From the NCBI GenBank assembly GCA_033032175.1, contig CM065316.1, positions 5,116,115 through 5,180,114 on the forward strand: a stretch of DNA of 64,000 nt, read 5' to 3'. The notes under the pieces were generated by a model, which was not told the origin of the DNA, did not search any database, and saw nothing but the letters and a program-made list of their open reading frames with translations. The DNA comes from Saturnia japonica (Eukaryota; Arthropoda; Insecta; Lepidoptera; Saturniidae). The position numbers and the translations under genes are program-made. This document shows positions 42,806 through 53,870 of the stretch, one piece after another; positions within the stretch are counted from its first letter, which is position 1, and each line of letters begins with the position of its first letter.

Positions 42806-43395
42806 TCACTTAAACTTTAGTTTGCGACCAAACGCCAAAAATGTACAAAGAATGAAAAAGAAGTTATAATTTTTAGTCCCTTTTGAAAACGCATGGTATT
42901 ATAAAGAAAAAATAAACACAATTTTACCGAGTTACGCAAAATTTCTTTTGAATGTTAGCTACATACGTTTTTATATTTCTTTAGTTTATCTGAGACATTA
43001 GTACTTTCACTAACATGCAAATACTGTGTCTAATTAAGCGAACTGCTGCGACGGACGTTATGCATCATTAAAATGTAAATTGTTGGAATAAGTATGTCCA
43101 TTGCAATGACATGTTGAGAAGCCGCACCGCGCCCGCTCTCGTAGACTTAGATGCCTATAAAAATGGCCATATAAATTGGTGCATATTTTTACCAGACTGC
43201 GAAAAAGGAGGGTTATGTTTTTCGAACTTTGTTTGTATGTAAGCGTCTACGAAACAAATAAAACGCAAAAACAGAATAGACGCTTGGAAAAGGAGACGTT
43301 AGGCACGTCCTGTCATACAAATAAAAACTATATGTTTACTAACTCACGCACACATAGGGCCGTGCGCAAAGATGAATTGAAATCTCTATATTATA
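42806..43395. other. unassigned DNA with repeat-like core
   Basis: 'gaaaaaggagggttatgttt' followed by 'ttcga' near 43200 resembles a common lepidopteran repeat. TATA-like 'cctataaaaatgg' lies at 43153 downstream of GC-rich 'ccgcaccgcgcccgctctcg'. The 89-codon frame at 43176-43445 is unrecognised. Confidence 0.35.
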
Positions 43396-43752
43396 CTAGC
43401 TATTGTCCTAAGGTCGAAATTCGACCAGCGACTTTTTTATCATAGACTATTTTCTGTTTGAGATTTACAGTACTCATAAACAATGAGTATTATCTACATC
43501 ACTTGCTGTCACTTTTCGTTGAGTGACAATATTAATATTTTGGGGTCCTGGTTCAATGGCACTGGTCAGGTTATGATTCGCAGTATTAATTTATTTTATT
43601 TAATACATTAGTAATAGATATTATAGGTACATTTTAGCTTTTTGCACTCCTTCTCCATTTAAACTTTAACCATGCCAAATCTCACAGTCTTCCGTGCAAG
43701 CAATACGCTTAAAAAGGTACCGATAGCTTATGCTTCACGTATTAATATTTAT
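43396..43752 (+). repeat. ~360-bp repeat (GGTCGAAATTCGACC family), copy 2
   Basis: Starts 'actagctattgtccta', contains the perfect palindrome GGTCGAAATTCGACC (43412-43426) and ends 'ttcacgtattaatattta'. High similarity to 62244-62600 and to 404-765 reversed. Confidence 0.8.
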
Positions 43753-43794
43753 ATTCTTATTAAATATTGTGGAAGTTTATAAGACTTATGCTGT

Positions 43795-43890
43795 GACCCC
43801 AGATATATCCATGTACATCAGCTGTCTAATTGTTACCATAACACAAGCTTTGCTTATTATGAAATTAAACGACCGTGACTATAATTGTGA
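43795..43890 (+). mobile_element. SINE family 2, 3' fragment
   Basis: 'atcagctgtctaattgttac', 'cataacacaagctttgctta' and 'aaacgaccgtg' match the tails of 51866-52056 and 62616-62842. Confidence 0.65.
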
Positions 43891-43892
43891 AT

Positions 43893-44180
43893 TGCCTCAT
43901 TAGCCTAGTGGTCGTAAGCGTGACTGCTATGCTCGAGGTACTGGCTTCGTTTCCCGGGTCGAGAAAAGTGTTATTGGGTTATTCTATGAAATTCTCACTA
44001 GCAGCTCGGAGTTTGCCTTTGTGCCCGATTAATAACAATTGATTCGCCCCCTATTACATGGTATCTAAAACCATACCCAGCGAACTATGGATTCACAGTA
44101 GTACACCTCTACCTAACCCTTCGGGGATACAAGCGTGATGGCATACTATCACCATAACATATTATGTTATGTTATTTATT
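43893..44180 (+). mobile_element. tRNA-derived SINE, family 1
   Basis: The head 'cctcattagcctagtggtcg' supplies an A box. The B box is decayed (ggcttcgtttccc). The body runs to 'cccttcggggatacaagcg'. Confidence 0.85.
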
Positions 44181-44359
44181 TATTTTCTAATCCGATTCTA
44201 AACAATCTTTTACTGATAAAAAGCTACATTGACGTTTATATTTCGAGAAACTTACATGCACTTTTTGGTGGGCTCTTGACCGGCCATGTTGTTTTTTTAT
44301 TTATTTTAAGTCATTGATTTTAGTTGTTTGACCGGTTATAATGTAATATCGAAGGATTT

Positions 44360-44775
44360 TGTGTTATATTGTTGGTTATTGTGTATACGTGAAGTGAATT
44401 ATAAATAAATAGAAGATGGAACTTACAAATATAAAATGACCTTCAAAAGAGTTTTAGTGGGATCTCAAACTGTCATGTAGTAGTTTTTGTGTTTTATCCT
44501 TAAATTTACATTGTCTGTCCCTTAATTGGGTAATACATGAGGCATTTTGAATAATAAATCATGGTTATTGTTCACAAGTGAATTGGATTGGGAATATAGC
44601 ATGGACCAAGACTTCTGAGATGACACAAAAACTCCCTATAAAGTGCTAACAAGGGAGCCATCATCTTGTTAGAATACTGAAATCATCATAAGACAGTACA
44701 TTCTATATTCACACGATAATGGCAGTCATGGTCTTACTGAGGGTCTGAGTACTAGTTGAAATTTAGAAAGAAGAA
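44360..44775 (+). repeat. 'gttattgtgcacaagtgaag' repeat, copy 2 (double)
   Basis: Two tandem starts: 'ttggttattgtgtatacgtg' at about 44371 and 'catggttattgttcacaagt' at about 44559. Each is followed by family sequence, and the second ends 'agaaagaagaagaag'. Confidence 0.65.
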
Positions 44776-45425
44776 GAAGACATTTAAATATATAATGTTC
44801 GCTTATTGTATATTCCAAGCTCTACTTGTGTTTAGAGCTCAATCGCGTTCACAACTGACATATGGTAAATACTTTATATTATCAGATAGCTCGAGATAAT
44901 TCTAGTTTATAAATATTTTATGAGACAGGAAAATCGTTTTACATGATTTATGCTCTATTATCAAACTGAATGCAAAACTGGGGCAAAATTAATGACCATT
45001 AATTAGTTTTTAGAATTTAAATTGATTATTAACTGAATAGAACAGATTATAGGTAGAATGGTAGACCGTTCGGATACCTGATCGAATCCTTCTGGGATCT
45101 TAAACTTTCAGGAAGGGAAGGAATAAGAAAGAAGAAACGGAAAGAAACGAATGGTAATGAAACAATTGCATCGTGATTGACTTTACATGCTGTATTTTCT
45201 TCTTTCGACTTGGTATTCATAACTTTTATGTATACACATTTCTTCACAGAATTCTTCTTCGGTCTTTCGCTAACCTTTGGTAGGAAACGACAGCTATATC
45301 TGACTGGATCGCGACCACTCTAAAGATGGTGATGAACCTTTTACATCGAACCTCTTCTAGTTGGTCACCTTTCGGAATCAGCTAGTGTATTAGCAGCTGG
45401 CGAGAGGTTTGAAGGCCGGCATTGA
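44776..45425. other. unassigned DNA
   Basis: No gene recognised. 'tgaccggatcgcgacc'-like phrases near 45300 ('ctggatcgcgaccactc') resemble short parts of LINE tails. Confidence 0.35.
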
Positions 45426-45429
45426 CAGT

Positions 45430-45545
45430 GGCACTGATATGCGTATAAAAGGTGTCAATATTTGATAGAGTAGAGTGGAAGTAGAAAACATGTTGTGGCG
45501 ACCCTACTTAAGTAGGATAAGGGGTAAGAAGATGATGATGACAGC
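45430..45545 (+). mobile_element. RTE-type LINE 3' end
   Basis: 'gatatgcgtataaaaggtgt', 'gtagaaaacatgttgtggcg', 'accctacttaagtaggataa' and 'gaagatgatgatgac' match 42560-42675 and show the microsatellite-type terminus. Confidence 0.75.
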
Positions 45546-45655
45546 GGCCACTAGCGATGACTTTTTGACCTCTCGGTGGTCACCTGTATTGACGGATTGT
45601 ACTATGCTTACGACCAGGTACAATGTCCAAACTTTGCTGTTACAAAAAAATATCT
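45545..45655 (+). mobile_element. CR1/L2-like LINE 3' end
   Basis: 'cctctcggtggtcacctgta', 'ggattgtactatgcttacga' and 'aactttgctgttacaaaaaa' match the family 3' end. It abuts the RTE tail. Overlapping open frames from 45475 to 45958 cross this junction and are not genes. Confidence 0.7.
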
Positions 45656-46405
45656 ATTTCCCCTCAATTTCCTTGTCACTGGTCCTGTTTCCATACTTTC
45701 TCTTATATACTCATTTCTAATCTTATCCATTATAGAGTTACACAGGGCTATCAGTATGAAATAAGTAATTATAATTTTACACTATGTAACCGACATATGC
45801 AGCCTACGCGTATTGCACAAGTAATGGTTCTCAGAATGACACTTTCAATTTCCAGCGGATGCTGTAAATTAAATACATTACACACTGAGACATTATCTTG
45901 TCGGCTCCATCACCCTGTTACAGCATTACTTAATTATTTTACTTTGGTTATTAAATGAATATATACAACTTAGATAAATATTCAGATAAACTTTTTGTAA
46001 TATTTGATTTTGTACTACATCATTAATTGTCATACATATCTACATGCATTTGGTGTCAAAGGTAACTGTCGGTGGTTGGCGGTCGTCGTGGTAATTTTAT
46101 TTTCCAAGGCTGTACAAATGATTTTACTTCGTGTCAAAGGTGAGTCAATAATTTTGCACACTTACTCCTAGGTTTGTCGCTAATAATCTGATCAAACTGT
46201 GTGAATCAAAAGAAACAAAGCTAGTATTTTCGACAAAAATCATTACAAGCAGTTAAAATTGGTTTAAGTTAATAAATCTGTTGCAAATAATTTTTTTAAC
46301 ATCTATTAGTCCTCACGCCTTAAGGCGCAACATCGGGCGTCGACGAGGTGGCGAGAGGGGTGCGAGCGGCGGAACATGAGCGTCGCACTCCAGTTGAGCT
46401 CTAGA
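45656..46405. other. unassigned DNA with a GC-rich spot
   Basis: No gene recognised. A perfect palindrome CGCCTTAAGGCG (46316-46327) heads an ~80-bp CpG-containing patch to 46400. Confidence 0.4.
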
Positions 46406-46409
46406 TTTT

Positions 46410-46490
46410 TGTTGAACTAGCCACGGTGAAGCTGTAAAAGCTGTCTGAGGCTCCAGAACCCCTATGGCTAACAGTATAGTCAGTTAGAAA
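46410..46490 (+). mobile_element. Jockey-like LINE 3' tail
   Basis: 'cacggtgaagctgtaaaagc', 'tgaggctccagaacccctat' and 'ggctaacagtatagtcagtt' followed by A-rich sequence: the family 3' end in plus orientation. Confidence 0.75.
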
Positions 46491-46924
46491 AAATTAATAG
46501 TTGGAATAATAATAGTGAGGTCTTGTTGCTTACCTACACCGATTTTTTGATCGATAAACTTAAAAGATTCATTGGAGGATATTATTTCAACGGCTTAGAG
46601 TGATCAACATGGAACAAGAAGCATAATAACCATAAAAATAATTAATCAATTATGGAAGGACATAAAATAAGAATTAAACAAACAACTTATCTGAATTTCG
46701 TCTCTGGTCTTCGTAATTTCAGTGAAACTTGCAGTTTTGATTTATTTGTTTATCGTATAGGTTTATGACTTCTTTTGGCAATAATAACTCATAACGTATA
46801 AAGAACTAGATACTATATTAAAGGTCACGTCACTTCAGCGCCGCAAACCGAGTGTTTTAAATCGCTAGCGTCCAGAACGGGCAACCGAGTCGCTGCCCGC
46901 GCCCGCATAACCACCTGGTATTCC
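46491..46924. other. unassigned DNA
   Basis: No gene or repeat recognised, apart from a GC-richer end near 46840-46920. Confidence 0.4.
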
Positions 46925-47480
46925 TTTTTTTTTTTTTTTTTTTTTTAGAACTGACTACACTGTTAGCCTTAGGGGCCCTATCGTCAAACAGAGCCGCTGC
47001 GGCTTTTACAGCTTCACCGGACTTGGGGGCGAGCGCTTAGGGCACTCAGCCGCGAAAGTTTGTGACGACCCGCACGAGGGTGCCAGAGTGGCCGAACCTC
47101 GGCTCGGGCGGTCGTCGCGAATGCGAAAAAGTCGCGATCTAACTAATTCCCTAATCTTATGAGAATTCGAGCTAACTAATATATACTCATATGCACGTTC
47201 CCCTCCTCCTGGGAGGAAGGAGTGGACCATGCGTATGTGTATTTAATAATCGGAATGGTTTTTCTACACTAACTAGCGCAATAGTCTAACTAGCGCAAAA
47301 AAAGAAAAAAAAAAGGTCCCTTACAGAACCTATGTACCTGTGTGGTGTGCACGTGTGTGTGTTCATACGTGTGTAATGTTGTGTGTGGGTAACTAAGTGT
47401 TGCACGTATAGTGTCACTTTGTATCGCGCGGGCGGCTGCCTGACCCAAGGGCTTCACACCGAGGAACGGACCTACCTGGT
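46925..47480 (-). mobile_element. Jockey-like LINE, 3'UTR-only copy
   Basis: Minus orientation, with poly(T) at 46925-46946 representing the poly(A) tail. It is highly similar to 21171-21675, including the 74-codon frame (47006-47230). The 5' truncation point (gaggaacggacctacctgg) is close to that of the 21171 copy, so both are 3'UTR-only. Confidence 0.9.
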
Positions 47481-47689
47481 ATTGCCCAGTTCGCGGCCTT
47501 ATATAAGTCATCAAAACAGCGCAGTTTAGTTGTTGAAGTGGAAATAATTCCAATTAATAGAACAAGTTTTTCCTATTGCAAATATATCTTGCTACATAAT
47601 ATACATGCAATTATACATATATGCAATATACCACGGTATTAGGATATCACGTCAACGTGATTCTAATCCTACAACGAGCTAGAGTTTTT

Positions 47690-47880
47690 GATGAAAGAAA
47701 ACATCGTGATGAAACCTGCCTACCACCATCAAGTTGAAAATCTGTCACCAAACACCCGCAGGTTTGCTCCGGCAGGTGCACTTGAATGCCAGTCTTCCAC
47801 TAGGCTTAGCGTGCTACCATCTCGGGCAACATCATCACTTAAGAGATCATAGAGAACATCATAATTAGGTTGAGGCTGAA
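47690..47880 (+). mobile_element. SINE family 3, body
   Basis: 'agaaaacatcgtgatgaaac', 'caagttgaaaatctgtcacc', 'gtgcacttgaatgccagtct', 'ccactaggcttagcgtgcta' and 'ccatctcggg' in plus orientation; the head is missing. Confidence 0.8.
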
Positions 47881-47984
47881 CACTAAAACCTATAAATAAT
47901 AAATAAAAAACATTCAGTTCCCACGCGGTAGAAACGAAACCTTAAGAAAACATAAAATATCTTCTTTTATAATTTATTTTTAAC

Positions 47985-48190
47985 CTACATACAACAGTGC
48001 GCATAAGTCTGGTCGTCACACCGCTAGGCCAATTCGACAATCATAGTCGTGAAAATCAGGACTTGCATTAACCGTACATAATGTATTCTATTTCATTCTC
48101 TCGCAAGCTAACTCCTATAGATGCAAGTAGTTGTCTGTTTTTAGTATCGCTTTTTGATGTTATAGTGTTTGATAAAAGGTACTGATAAAG
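47985..48190 (+). repeat. 'tacaacagtgagtaaaagt' repeat, copy 2
   Basis: Matches 25378-25600 in order: 'tacaacagtgcgcataagtc', 'accgctaggccaattcgac', 'tctatttcattctctcgcaa' and 'cctatagatgcaag'. Confidence 0.65.
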
Positions 48191-48470
48191 TTTTCATTTC
48201 AATAAGGTATAAGAAAAAATCTATTAAATATAAGGGGACTCAAGCAATATAATAGTATACGCAGTACACTCACGTACATAGTTATTTCGCGGTGACCCCG
48301 TGCCCCGCGCCCCGCGCGCGTTCTCGTCACTTCGTCTGGCAAATTACTTTACTGAACGCTGGCAAATGCTAACTTCACTGTACCAGGGTACCGCAACCCT
48401 TCTCGACAAAACCTTAGTTATCCAAAATAAACATATTATTCGATGTGTCTATTTAAATTGTATTTACTTA
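48191..48470. other. unassigned DNA with a GC-rich spot
   Basis: 'gtgccccgcgccccgcgcgc' near 48300 is an isolated GC run. The 93-codon frame at 48300-48581 crosses into the adjacent repeat and has no resemblance to a known family. Confidence 0.35.
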
Positions 48471-48474
48471 ATAC

Positions 48475-48720
48475 TTTTTTATACAACTATGATGGCAAGC
48501 AAACGTACGGCCCGTTTGATGGTAAGTGGTTATCGTAGCCTGCGAACGCTTTTAATATTAGGAGTATCACCAGCGTGGTGACGATCCTGAATTCGGCTTT
48601 TCCAATGAGCTCCAGAAACCTACTCACGCAGGTATACATCACAAGGTTAGTTGGCAGCAATTTGCTGTAGGGTGGAGATATTTCACCAGTCGGACTGTCC
48701 CAAGTGGAGAGAAATGTTGA
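48475..48720 (+). repeat. 'acggcycgyytgatggtaag' repeat, copy 3
   Basis: 'agcaaacgtacggcccgttt', 'gatggtaagtggttatcgta', 'ctactcacgcaggtatacat' and 'gctgtagggtggagatattt' match 32752-33005. Confidence 0.75.
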
Positions 48721-48734
48721 AGCGAATGAGACTC

Positions 48735-48905
48735 AAACTGCGGTGAGTAGAGTTTCCAGAATTTCTTGGGGTAGGGGGGTCAAAGGTCGGCAACACACTA
48801 ATGATAGAGATACCTGTGGTTATTACAGGCGTTCATAGGTTACGGTAGCCGCTTACCATCAGACAGATCGTATGCTTGTTTGCTTTGTAGTATAATAAGT
48901 GTCAT
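48735..48905 (-). repeat. 'acggcycgyytgatggtaag' repeat, copy 4, inverted
   Basis: On the minus strand: 'caaacaagcatacgatctgt', 'ctgatggtaagcggctaccg', then 'cgcctgtaataaccacagg' and 'ttgccgacctttgaccccc'. It faces copy 3, giving an inverted pair. Confidence 0.75.
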
Positions 48906-49305
48906 TATCTAGTTTGTATTTAATCTTGTTTAATTATAATTAGAGTCATAGGATCCGTATGAGAACCGTATCTGTATCCGTCAATAAACGCAGACAGATT
49001 TAAAAAGTATATTATTTAAATTTTTAAAATAATTTCGTACAGAACCCAAAACGCTTAGGAAAGTTCAAACTTAACTTTTTTACATTCGCTGCTAAAATTA
49101 GCCGACGGATTGTTATTGGTTAAAATATTCAGAAGGCGTTCGATCCCTTTAAGTGAATTTCACGATCAGACCAGCAGTTTTTCATCTGGTCTGCATACTT
49201 AGCGAACTAATTTTACACTTAACACTACAAAATTGATAGTGGAATTTTGATCTTAATACGGCCTACACATCTTTGATTTCTTACTAGAAGTTTCTAGCAA
49301 GATCT
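48906..49305. other. unassigned DNA
   Basis: No recognisable gene, RNA or repeat. Confidence 0.4.
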
Positions 49306-49309
49306 TAGA

Positions 49310-49600
49310 CTATAATGTAGTGTTTTTTAAATGTTGTTTGACCCTATAAAGTGAAATACTGCATAATAAATCTTGATTATTGTGCACAAGTGAAGTGGAT
49401 TTTCAATAATACCATGGACAGTGAATTCTGAGATACCACAAAAACTCCCTAGAAAGTTCTACTAACAAGGGAGCCATCATCTTATTAGGATACTGAAATA
49501 ATCATAAGACGGGACACTTTATGTCTATATTCACTTTATAATGGTAGTAATTGTCATCAATTAGTGGACTAATTACCAAGTTAGTAAGAAGTAGACTTCT
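49310..49600 (+). repeat. 'gttattgtgcacaagtgaag' repeat, copy 3
   Basis: 'ttgattattgtgcacaagtg', 'ataccacaaaaactccctag', 'acaagggagccatcatctta' and 'aataatcataagac' closely match 44559-44775. Confidence 0.75.
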
Positions 49601-50285
49601 TACAATATAAGAAGCTTTTAAATATATTCTGATAATTATCAGAAATATTTACGTTGTTCCTAGATATTTACGACTCGAGTTATTTAATACACTAAGGATG
49701 TCCCGCTGTTTCGCATGCGTTTATTACGCAGTAGGTAATTTAGCTTCGTCTCGTAATTTTATTTTTCTCATATTATTGACAATTCTTATGGCGTATCAAT
49801 TGTGAAAATATGACGCTTGCCGTGTACAAATCACTACACAAGTCAAATCCCATATTAGAAACAGGCAGAAAAAAAAATCATATTCGGATATGTGCCCTTT
49901 CAATAAACGCTTAGAAGGATATTAACAAAAATATTACATAAACAGATAAAACTATTTGGAAAGAGTTTTTTTTTTACTGACAGAACTAATTTATTGTTTG
50001 ATATTCATAGAGTAAGTAGTTAGACTAATGTGGTTTAAAACATACACGCATGGTAAATGGAGTGACGACATACAAAGAACAGCTGCTGGAAGCGTTAGGA
50101 AGCCCAAAGCAGAGGATTGAGAGATTCGACTTAAATGTGTATTTCCAACAGTAGACTAACATATACAGCGACAATCGTTGAGTTCTAAGAATCGAAAGAC
50201 ATTTTTGATTTGATTTCGACATAAAAATGACCAATTGTTCATACTTCATAAATAAATACAAATAATAAACTACACTAAAGTAATT
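49601..50285. other. unassigned DNA
   Basis: No gene recognised. The frame at 50025-50261 has no resemblance to a known family. Confidence 0.4.
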
Positions 50286-50289
50286 TATA

Positions 50290-50530
50290 CATTATGTTTT
50301 AAAGTAACTTCAAAAAAAAACGAAAGTTACTAAATTCGAAAGAAAACTTTATTTATAGATGTTCCGCCATAACTTCTTTTTTTATGAACCGATTTTGATG
50401 ATACTTTTTTTTTGATAGAGCATACCTGAAGTGTGGTCTCATTTTAATTTCATTGACATTGGGGATTCAACTTCGAAGATACACCAAAGAACAGTTCAAA
50501 AACATTGAAGGTGGTTTTTTTTTAAATATT
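50290..50530 (+). repeat. 'tatgaaccgatttggatgat' repeat, copy
   Basis: 'tttatgaaccgattttgatg', 'gtggtctcattttaatttca' and 'caacttcgaagatacacc' match 11210-11340 well. Confidence 0.75.
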
Positions 50531-50534
50531 AAAA

Positions 50535-50870
50535 TTGGTCCTGTTATATCTTCAGACTTCACATCTTCAGCAGTGAGACGCCCAAGCCAACCTCCACTGC
50601 ACGTGGTGCAACAACCTGCTGAGCAATGAACGAGGAGATAGTGATAGCGGGGTGGTAGAGCTGTACAGCTTGGCAAGATCGCAGCCACTGAATTCGCTTC
50701 TGCGTGTCGTGTTTCGGGAACATGCTGTGTATATCCAGTTAAATTATTGCAGGCTGGCATGGCAGCGGTGACCGTCGACAGATTACGATCTCTCGGTGGT
50801 CGTCGTTATGATAGGATTGTACTGTGCTTACCATCAGGGCCGTTACCATGAATTTGCTGTGCTACTTTAA
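50535..50870 (+). mobile_element. CR1/L2-like LINE 3' region
   Basis: 'cttcagcagtgagacgccca', 'tgatagcggggtggtagagc', 'tccagttaaattattgcagg', 'atctctcggtggtcgtcgtt' and 'tttgctgtgctactttaaaa' give the longest copy of this non-coding 3' segment. The opposite-strand frame at 50467-50760 is a shadow. Confidence 0.75.
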
Positions 50871-51094
50871 AAAACATAGTTTTAACATAAAATTATTTTT
50901 TAAAAAACATAACAAAAATTTACAATATAATAAACTATAACAATTCTAATTGGATTACCAAAAACGTATTAAGAGCAAACAAACAATAATTATGAACAGC
51001 TTGTTTACTCCATAATATCAAAGTATATGTCGTCTGGAAAAAAAATATTTGTTAATTCTTTATAGGTTTTATTTTTTAGCTACAATCTCCTCCC

Positions 51095-51335
51095 GTTGAT
51101 AAGTGACGGTGTGGCCCAAGATGATAACACGCAAAGCGTAGAGGTGGAGCTGGCTTTAAAATGCACCGGTCGTATCATACCTATGAATGCTGGGTGACAG
51201 AATTTGAACTCGAGGGTGGTAGTTTGCCAAGCGAGCATTAGAAAAAGTCATACAACCATGCTATGTTTTTCTTCTCCAAAAGCTCAGGCTCAAAATTTCG
51301 AACTCACATCGAAGGACGCGATGTCAGAAATAAAA
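51095..51335 (-). mobile_element. SINE family 3, diverged
   Basis: 'gtggcccaagatgataacac', 'gtagaggtggagctggcttt', 'aagctcaggctcaaaatttc' and 'gaactcacatcgaaggacgc' match in minus orientation; the tRNA head is truncated. Confidence 0.7.
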
Positions 51336-51525
51336 TTCTGGACGTTTTTCTAACAAAATTTTTGAATCCCTTAGTTTTTACATCGGCCAACTATAATAAT
51401 TATATTATACATAGATACTTCAACGAAGTAGAAACAATATAGTACATCCTCACTGTTTTTATAACACGATGGTAGTAGGTTACCATAGACTATGGAGGCT
51501 TGCAACAATAGAAGCATCACACTTT
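51336..51525. other. unassigned DNA
   Basis: No gene or repeat recognised. Confidence 0.4.
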
Positions 51526-51529
51526 TTTT

Positions 51530-51605
51530 GACTGACTATACTATTAGCCATAAGGACCCTGGAGCCTCAGACGGCTTTTACAGCTTCACCGAGACTTATG
51601 GGGTT
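51530..51605 (-). mobile_element. Jockey-like LINE 3' tail
   Basis: 'gactgactatactattagcc', 'ataaggaccctggagcctca' and 'ttttacagcttcaccgagac' match the extreme 3' end. Confidence 0.75.
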
Positions 51606-51865
51606 AATGGAAGAAGCATCAAACGCTTGTTATCGGCTTTGAATACCAGTTAACTTCCCTTTTGAAAAACCACATACTGTAGTTACTTTCGAAAACCTCA
51701 GAGTTCATTCCATATTCCGAGGGATCACGGAAAAAACTCTTCTGAAACCGGACTCTCCTCGCTTATTTATGTTCCAAGGTGTGAAAACGATCTCGATGGT
51801 AGCATGCGATGGTGGCCATTGTTCAAACAGTAGAACACACACAAGAACGTAAAGTTTGGCGAAGA

Positions 51866-52056
51866 CAGGCATTATGGCGCAGTGGTAGCAAGCATTACTA
51901 TAAAGTCGAGTGATCGCGGGTTCGATCCCCGAACATGACTGACGTGTGATGTGTGTAAATGTCAAATTTGTGCCTTGGTGCTAAATTTTTTTAAATGTAT
52001 ATTATATAGTTTATGATCGGTTTAGTTACCATAACATAAGATATGCTTAGAATGGA
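51866..52056 (+). mobile_element. tRNA-derived SINE, family 2
   Basis: A box 'tggcgcagtggtagca' (about 51885-51900) and B box GGTTCGATCCCC (51919-51930) at the correct spacing show a tRNA-derived head. The body ends 'gtttagttaccataacataa' and 'atgcttagaatggag'. The 5' and 3' head flanks do not pair as an acceptor stem, so it is not a tRNA gene. Confidence 0.85.
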
Positions 52057-52057
52057 G

Positions 52058-52318
52058 TTCCGACATAACATACCATCATGCCTGTATTCCCCGATGGGTT
52101 AGGCAGAGGTGCACTAATGTACACCCAATTTAAGCAAATATTAGGACTCATGTAATATGGGGCGACACTATTACCATTAATCGTGCACAAAGCCAAACTC
52201 CGAACTGCTACTCAGAATTTCATAGAAAATCCCAATAACGGTCTGCTCGACCTGGGAATCGAAACCAGGACCTCGAGCATTCCAGTCGCGTAAAGAAAGA
52301 ACCACTAGGCTAATGAAG
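52058..52318 (-). mobile_element. tRNA-derived SINE, family 1
   Basis: Minus orientation: 'tgcctgtattccccgatggg', 'ctgctcgacctgggaatcga' (B box) and 'accactaggctaatgaagc' (A box). It abuts the 3' end of the family 2 SINE. Confidence 0.85.
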
Positions 52319-52734
52319 CAGTTAAATTATATCTCCATATTTATTTAGATACCAATAAAATACTGGTACAGAGTGATATCCAAGACAATACAAAAAAAAA
52401 GAGGAAAAGCCTCGAAAATGGGAGGACGACGTTTAAAAAATAGCAGGAATTACTTGGCGAAGACAAGCACAGAACCGCTCCCTGTGGCAAACTTTAGGGG
52501 AGAACTATACTGGAAAGTAAGAGTGTCTTCACGTACTAGTATCAAATATATAAAATATACTATTATTTGTTTAGCCTTAAGGTTATGGAAGATCGTAAAA
52601 TAAAAGCTAAAATTATTATTATTAAAAACTCTATATACTATCCTGAAATGATCAGATCTCTATCTTAATTTTTTTAAGTCTTCAAATCCTCATACCCGAA
52701 CTTGATTGTAATGAGAAGTGAAAGCTAGAAGGTT
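52319..52734. other. unassigned DNA
   Basis: The 76-codon frame at 52373-52603 (MISKTIQKKRGKASKMGGRR...) is basic but matches no family I know. Nothing else is recognised. Confidence 0.35.
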
Positions 52735-52812
52735 TTTTTTATAACTGACTACACTGTTAGTTTTATGGGCCCTGAAGTCGCTGCGGCTTTCACAGCTTCA
52801 CCGAACTCGGGA
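52735..52812 (-). mobile_element. Jockey-like LINE 3' tail
   Basis: 'taactgactacactgttagt', 'tatgggccctgaagtcgctg' and 'cggctttcacagcttcaccg' match the family. Confidence 0.75.
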
Positions 52813-53340
52813 AAGATAGAAGGCAAAACCTTTGTCTTTATAACTTACAATAACATCCCACGTTGAATGAACAAGCTGTTTTCCTTAATTTGTACTAATC
52901 TACAACGATGCTATAAAATATTTTCATTGTAACAACATTTCATTTTCGGTTTGCAAAACTAATTACCACTTTAATCTCGACCGAACTGTGTTGTATTAAA
53001 GTTGATTATGGATTTAAAAAACGGCAAATAAACGTTTGTGACACTACCAAACTATTTTAAACTTTCAGACCACAGTTTGAACGATTTTAAAATATGATAT
53101 CAACAGTCACGTAGTTAGAATTTGACAACGTAACCTTTTAGTTCAGTAATTTATTATAGAACAGCTGTTACACCTTTATTTTTAAAATATTCTTCAGTAA
53201 TGACTCGAGACATTCATGCTATGGGGAACTGTTTCAGTAATGTTTTAAAACTTAAAGCTCATAACTTCATTTCTGTGAAATATTTTTTTTAACTCATTAA
53301 TTAGTGCTGGAGAATCATTTTCAACTATCAATGTTTTGTA
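52813..53340. other. unassigned DNA
   Basis: No recognisable gene, RNA or repeat. Confidence 0.4.
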
Positions 53341-53342
53341 TC

Positions 53343-53870
53343 CTACTAGTTGCGCCCGCGGCTTCGCTCACGTGGACTACAGAATGCCCGCACGAATATT
53401 GCTCCCTCGCTCCCGGCTATTTTTAAGACAAAAATTATTATTGTAGGTGTTCCTTAGAAAATAGACGTATACTCTCGCTGATTTTTTTGTGAGTCTGTTA
53501 AATGTCCACAATTATTTAGCACATCAATTTGCTATTTATCTTATGGTTTACTCAGCGTAAGCCATTTAAGCGCCCGAATTGATTCACCATGACCAGTTTT
53601 TTTTTATTCGTACGGAACCCTAATTCTTTTTCTAAAATAAAAGTAGCCTTAGTTACTTCCTATAAACTCAGCAGTCTACCAGTGAAAGTTTTGTCAAAAT
53701 TGATCCAACCGTTTCGGAGATTACTCATAACAAACAGACAGACAGACACAAAAATTTTAAAAATTTGCTTTTTGTTATAGGTATTTATATATACTTTCAT
53801 ATGCGTTTAGTAAAAAGCTGTTATTTTAGCATTACAAGCAGACACTTCAATTTTATTAATTGTATAGATT
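53343..53870 (+). repeat. Helitron-like repeat ('ctagctgtgcccgcggcttcg' family), near full length
   Basis: Starts 'ctagttgcgcccgcggcttc', runs through 'tcccggctatttttaagaca', 'acggaaccctaattcttttt', 'caaaattgatccaaccgttt' and 'gcgtttagtaaaaagctgtt', and ends 'ttcaattttattaattg'. It is the mirror of 29440-29995. Confidence 0.85.

Noticed and set aside
51866..51945. tRNA-like sequence with good A and B boxes
   Set aside because: Ends do not form an acceptor stem and the sequence continues into a SINE body shared with 62616-62842.
53589..53780. 63-codon frame with a related 71-codon frame at 29529-29744
   Set aside because: Both are within the same Helitron-like repeat; the likeness is repeat identity.
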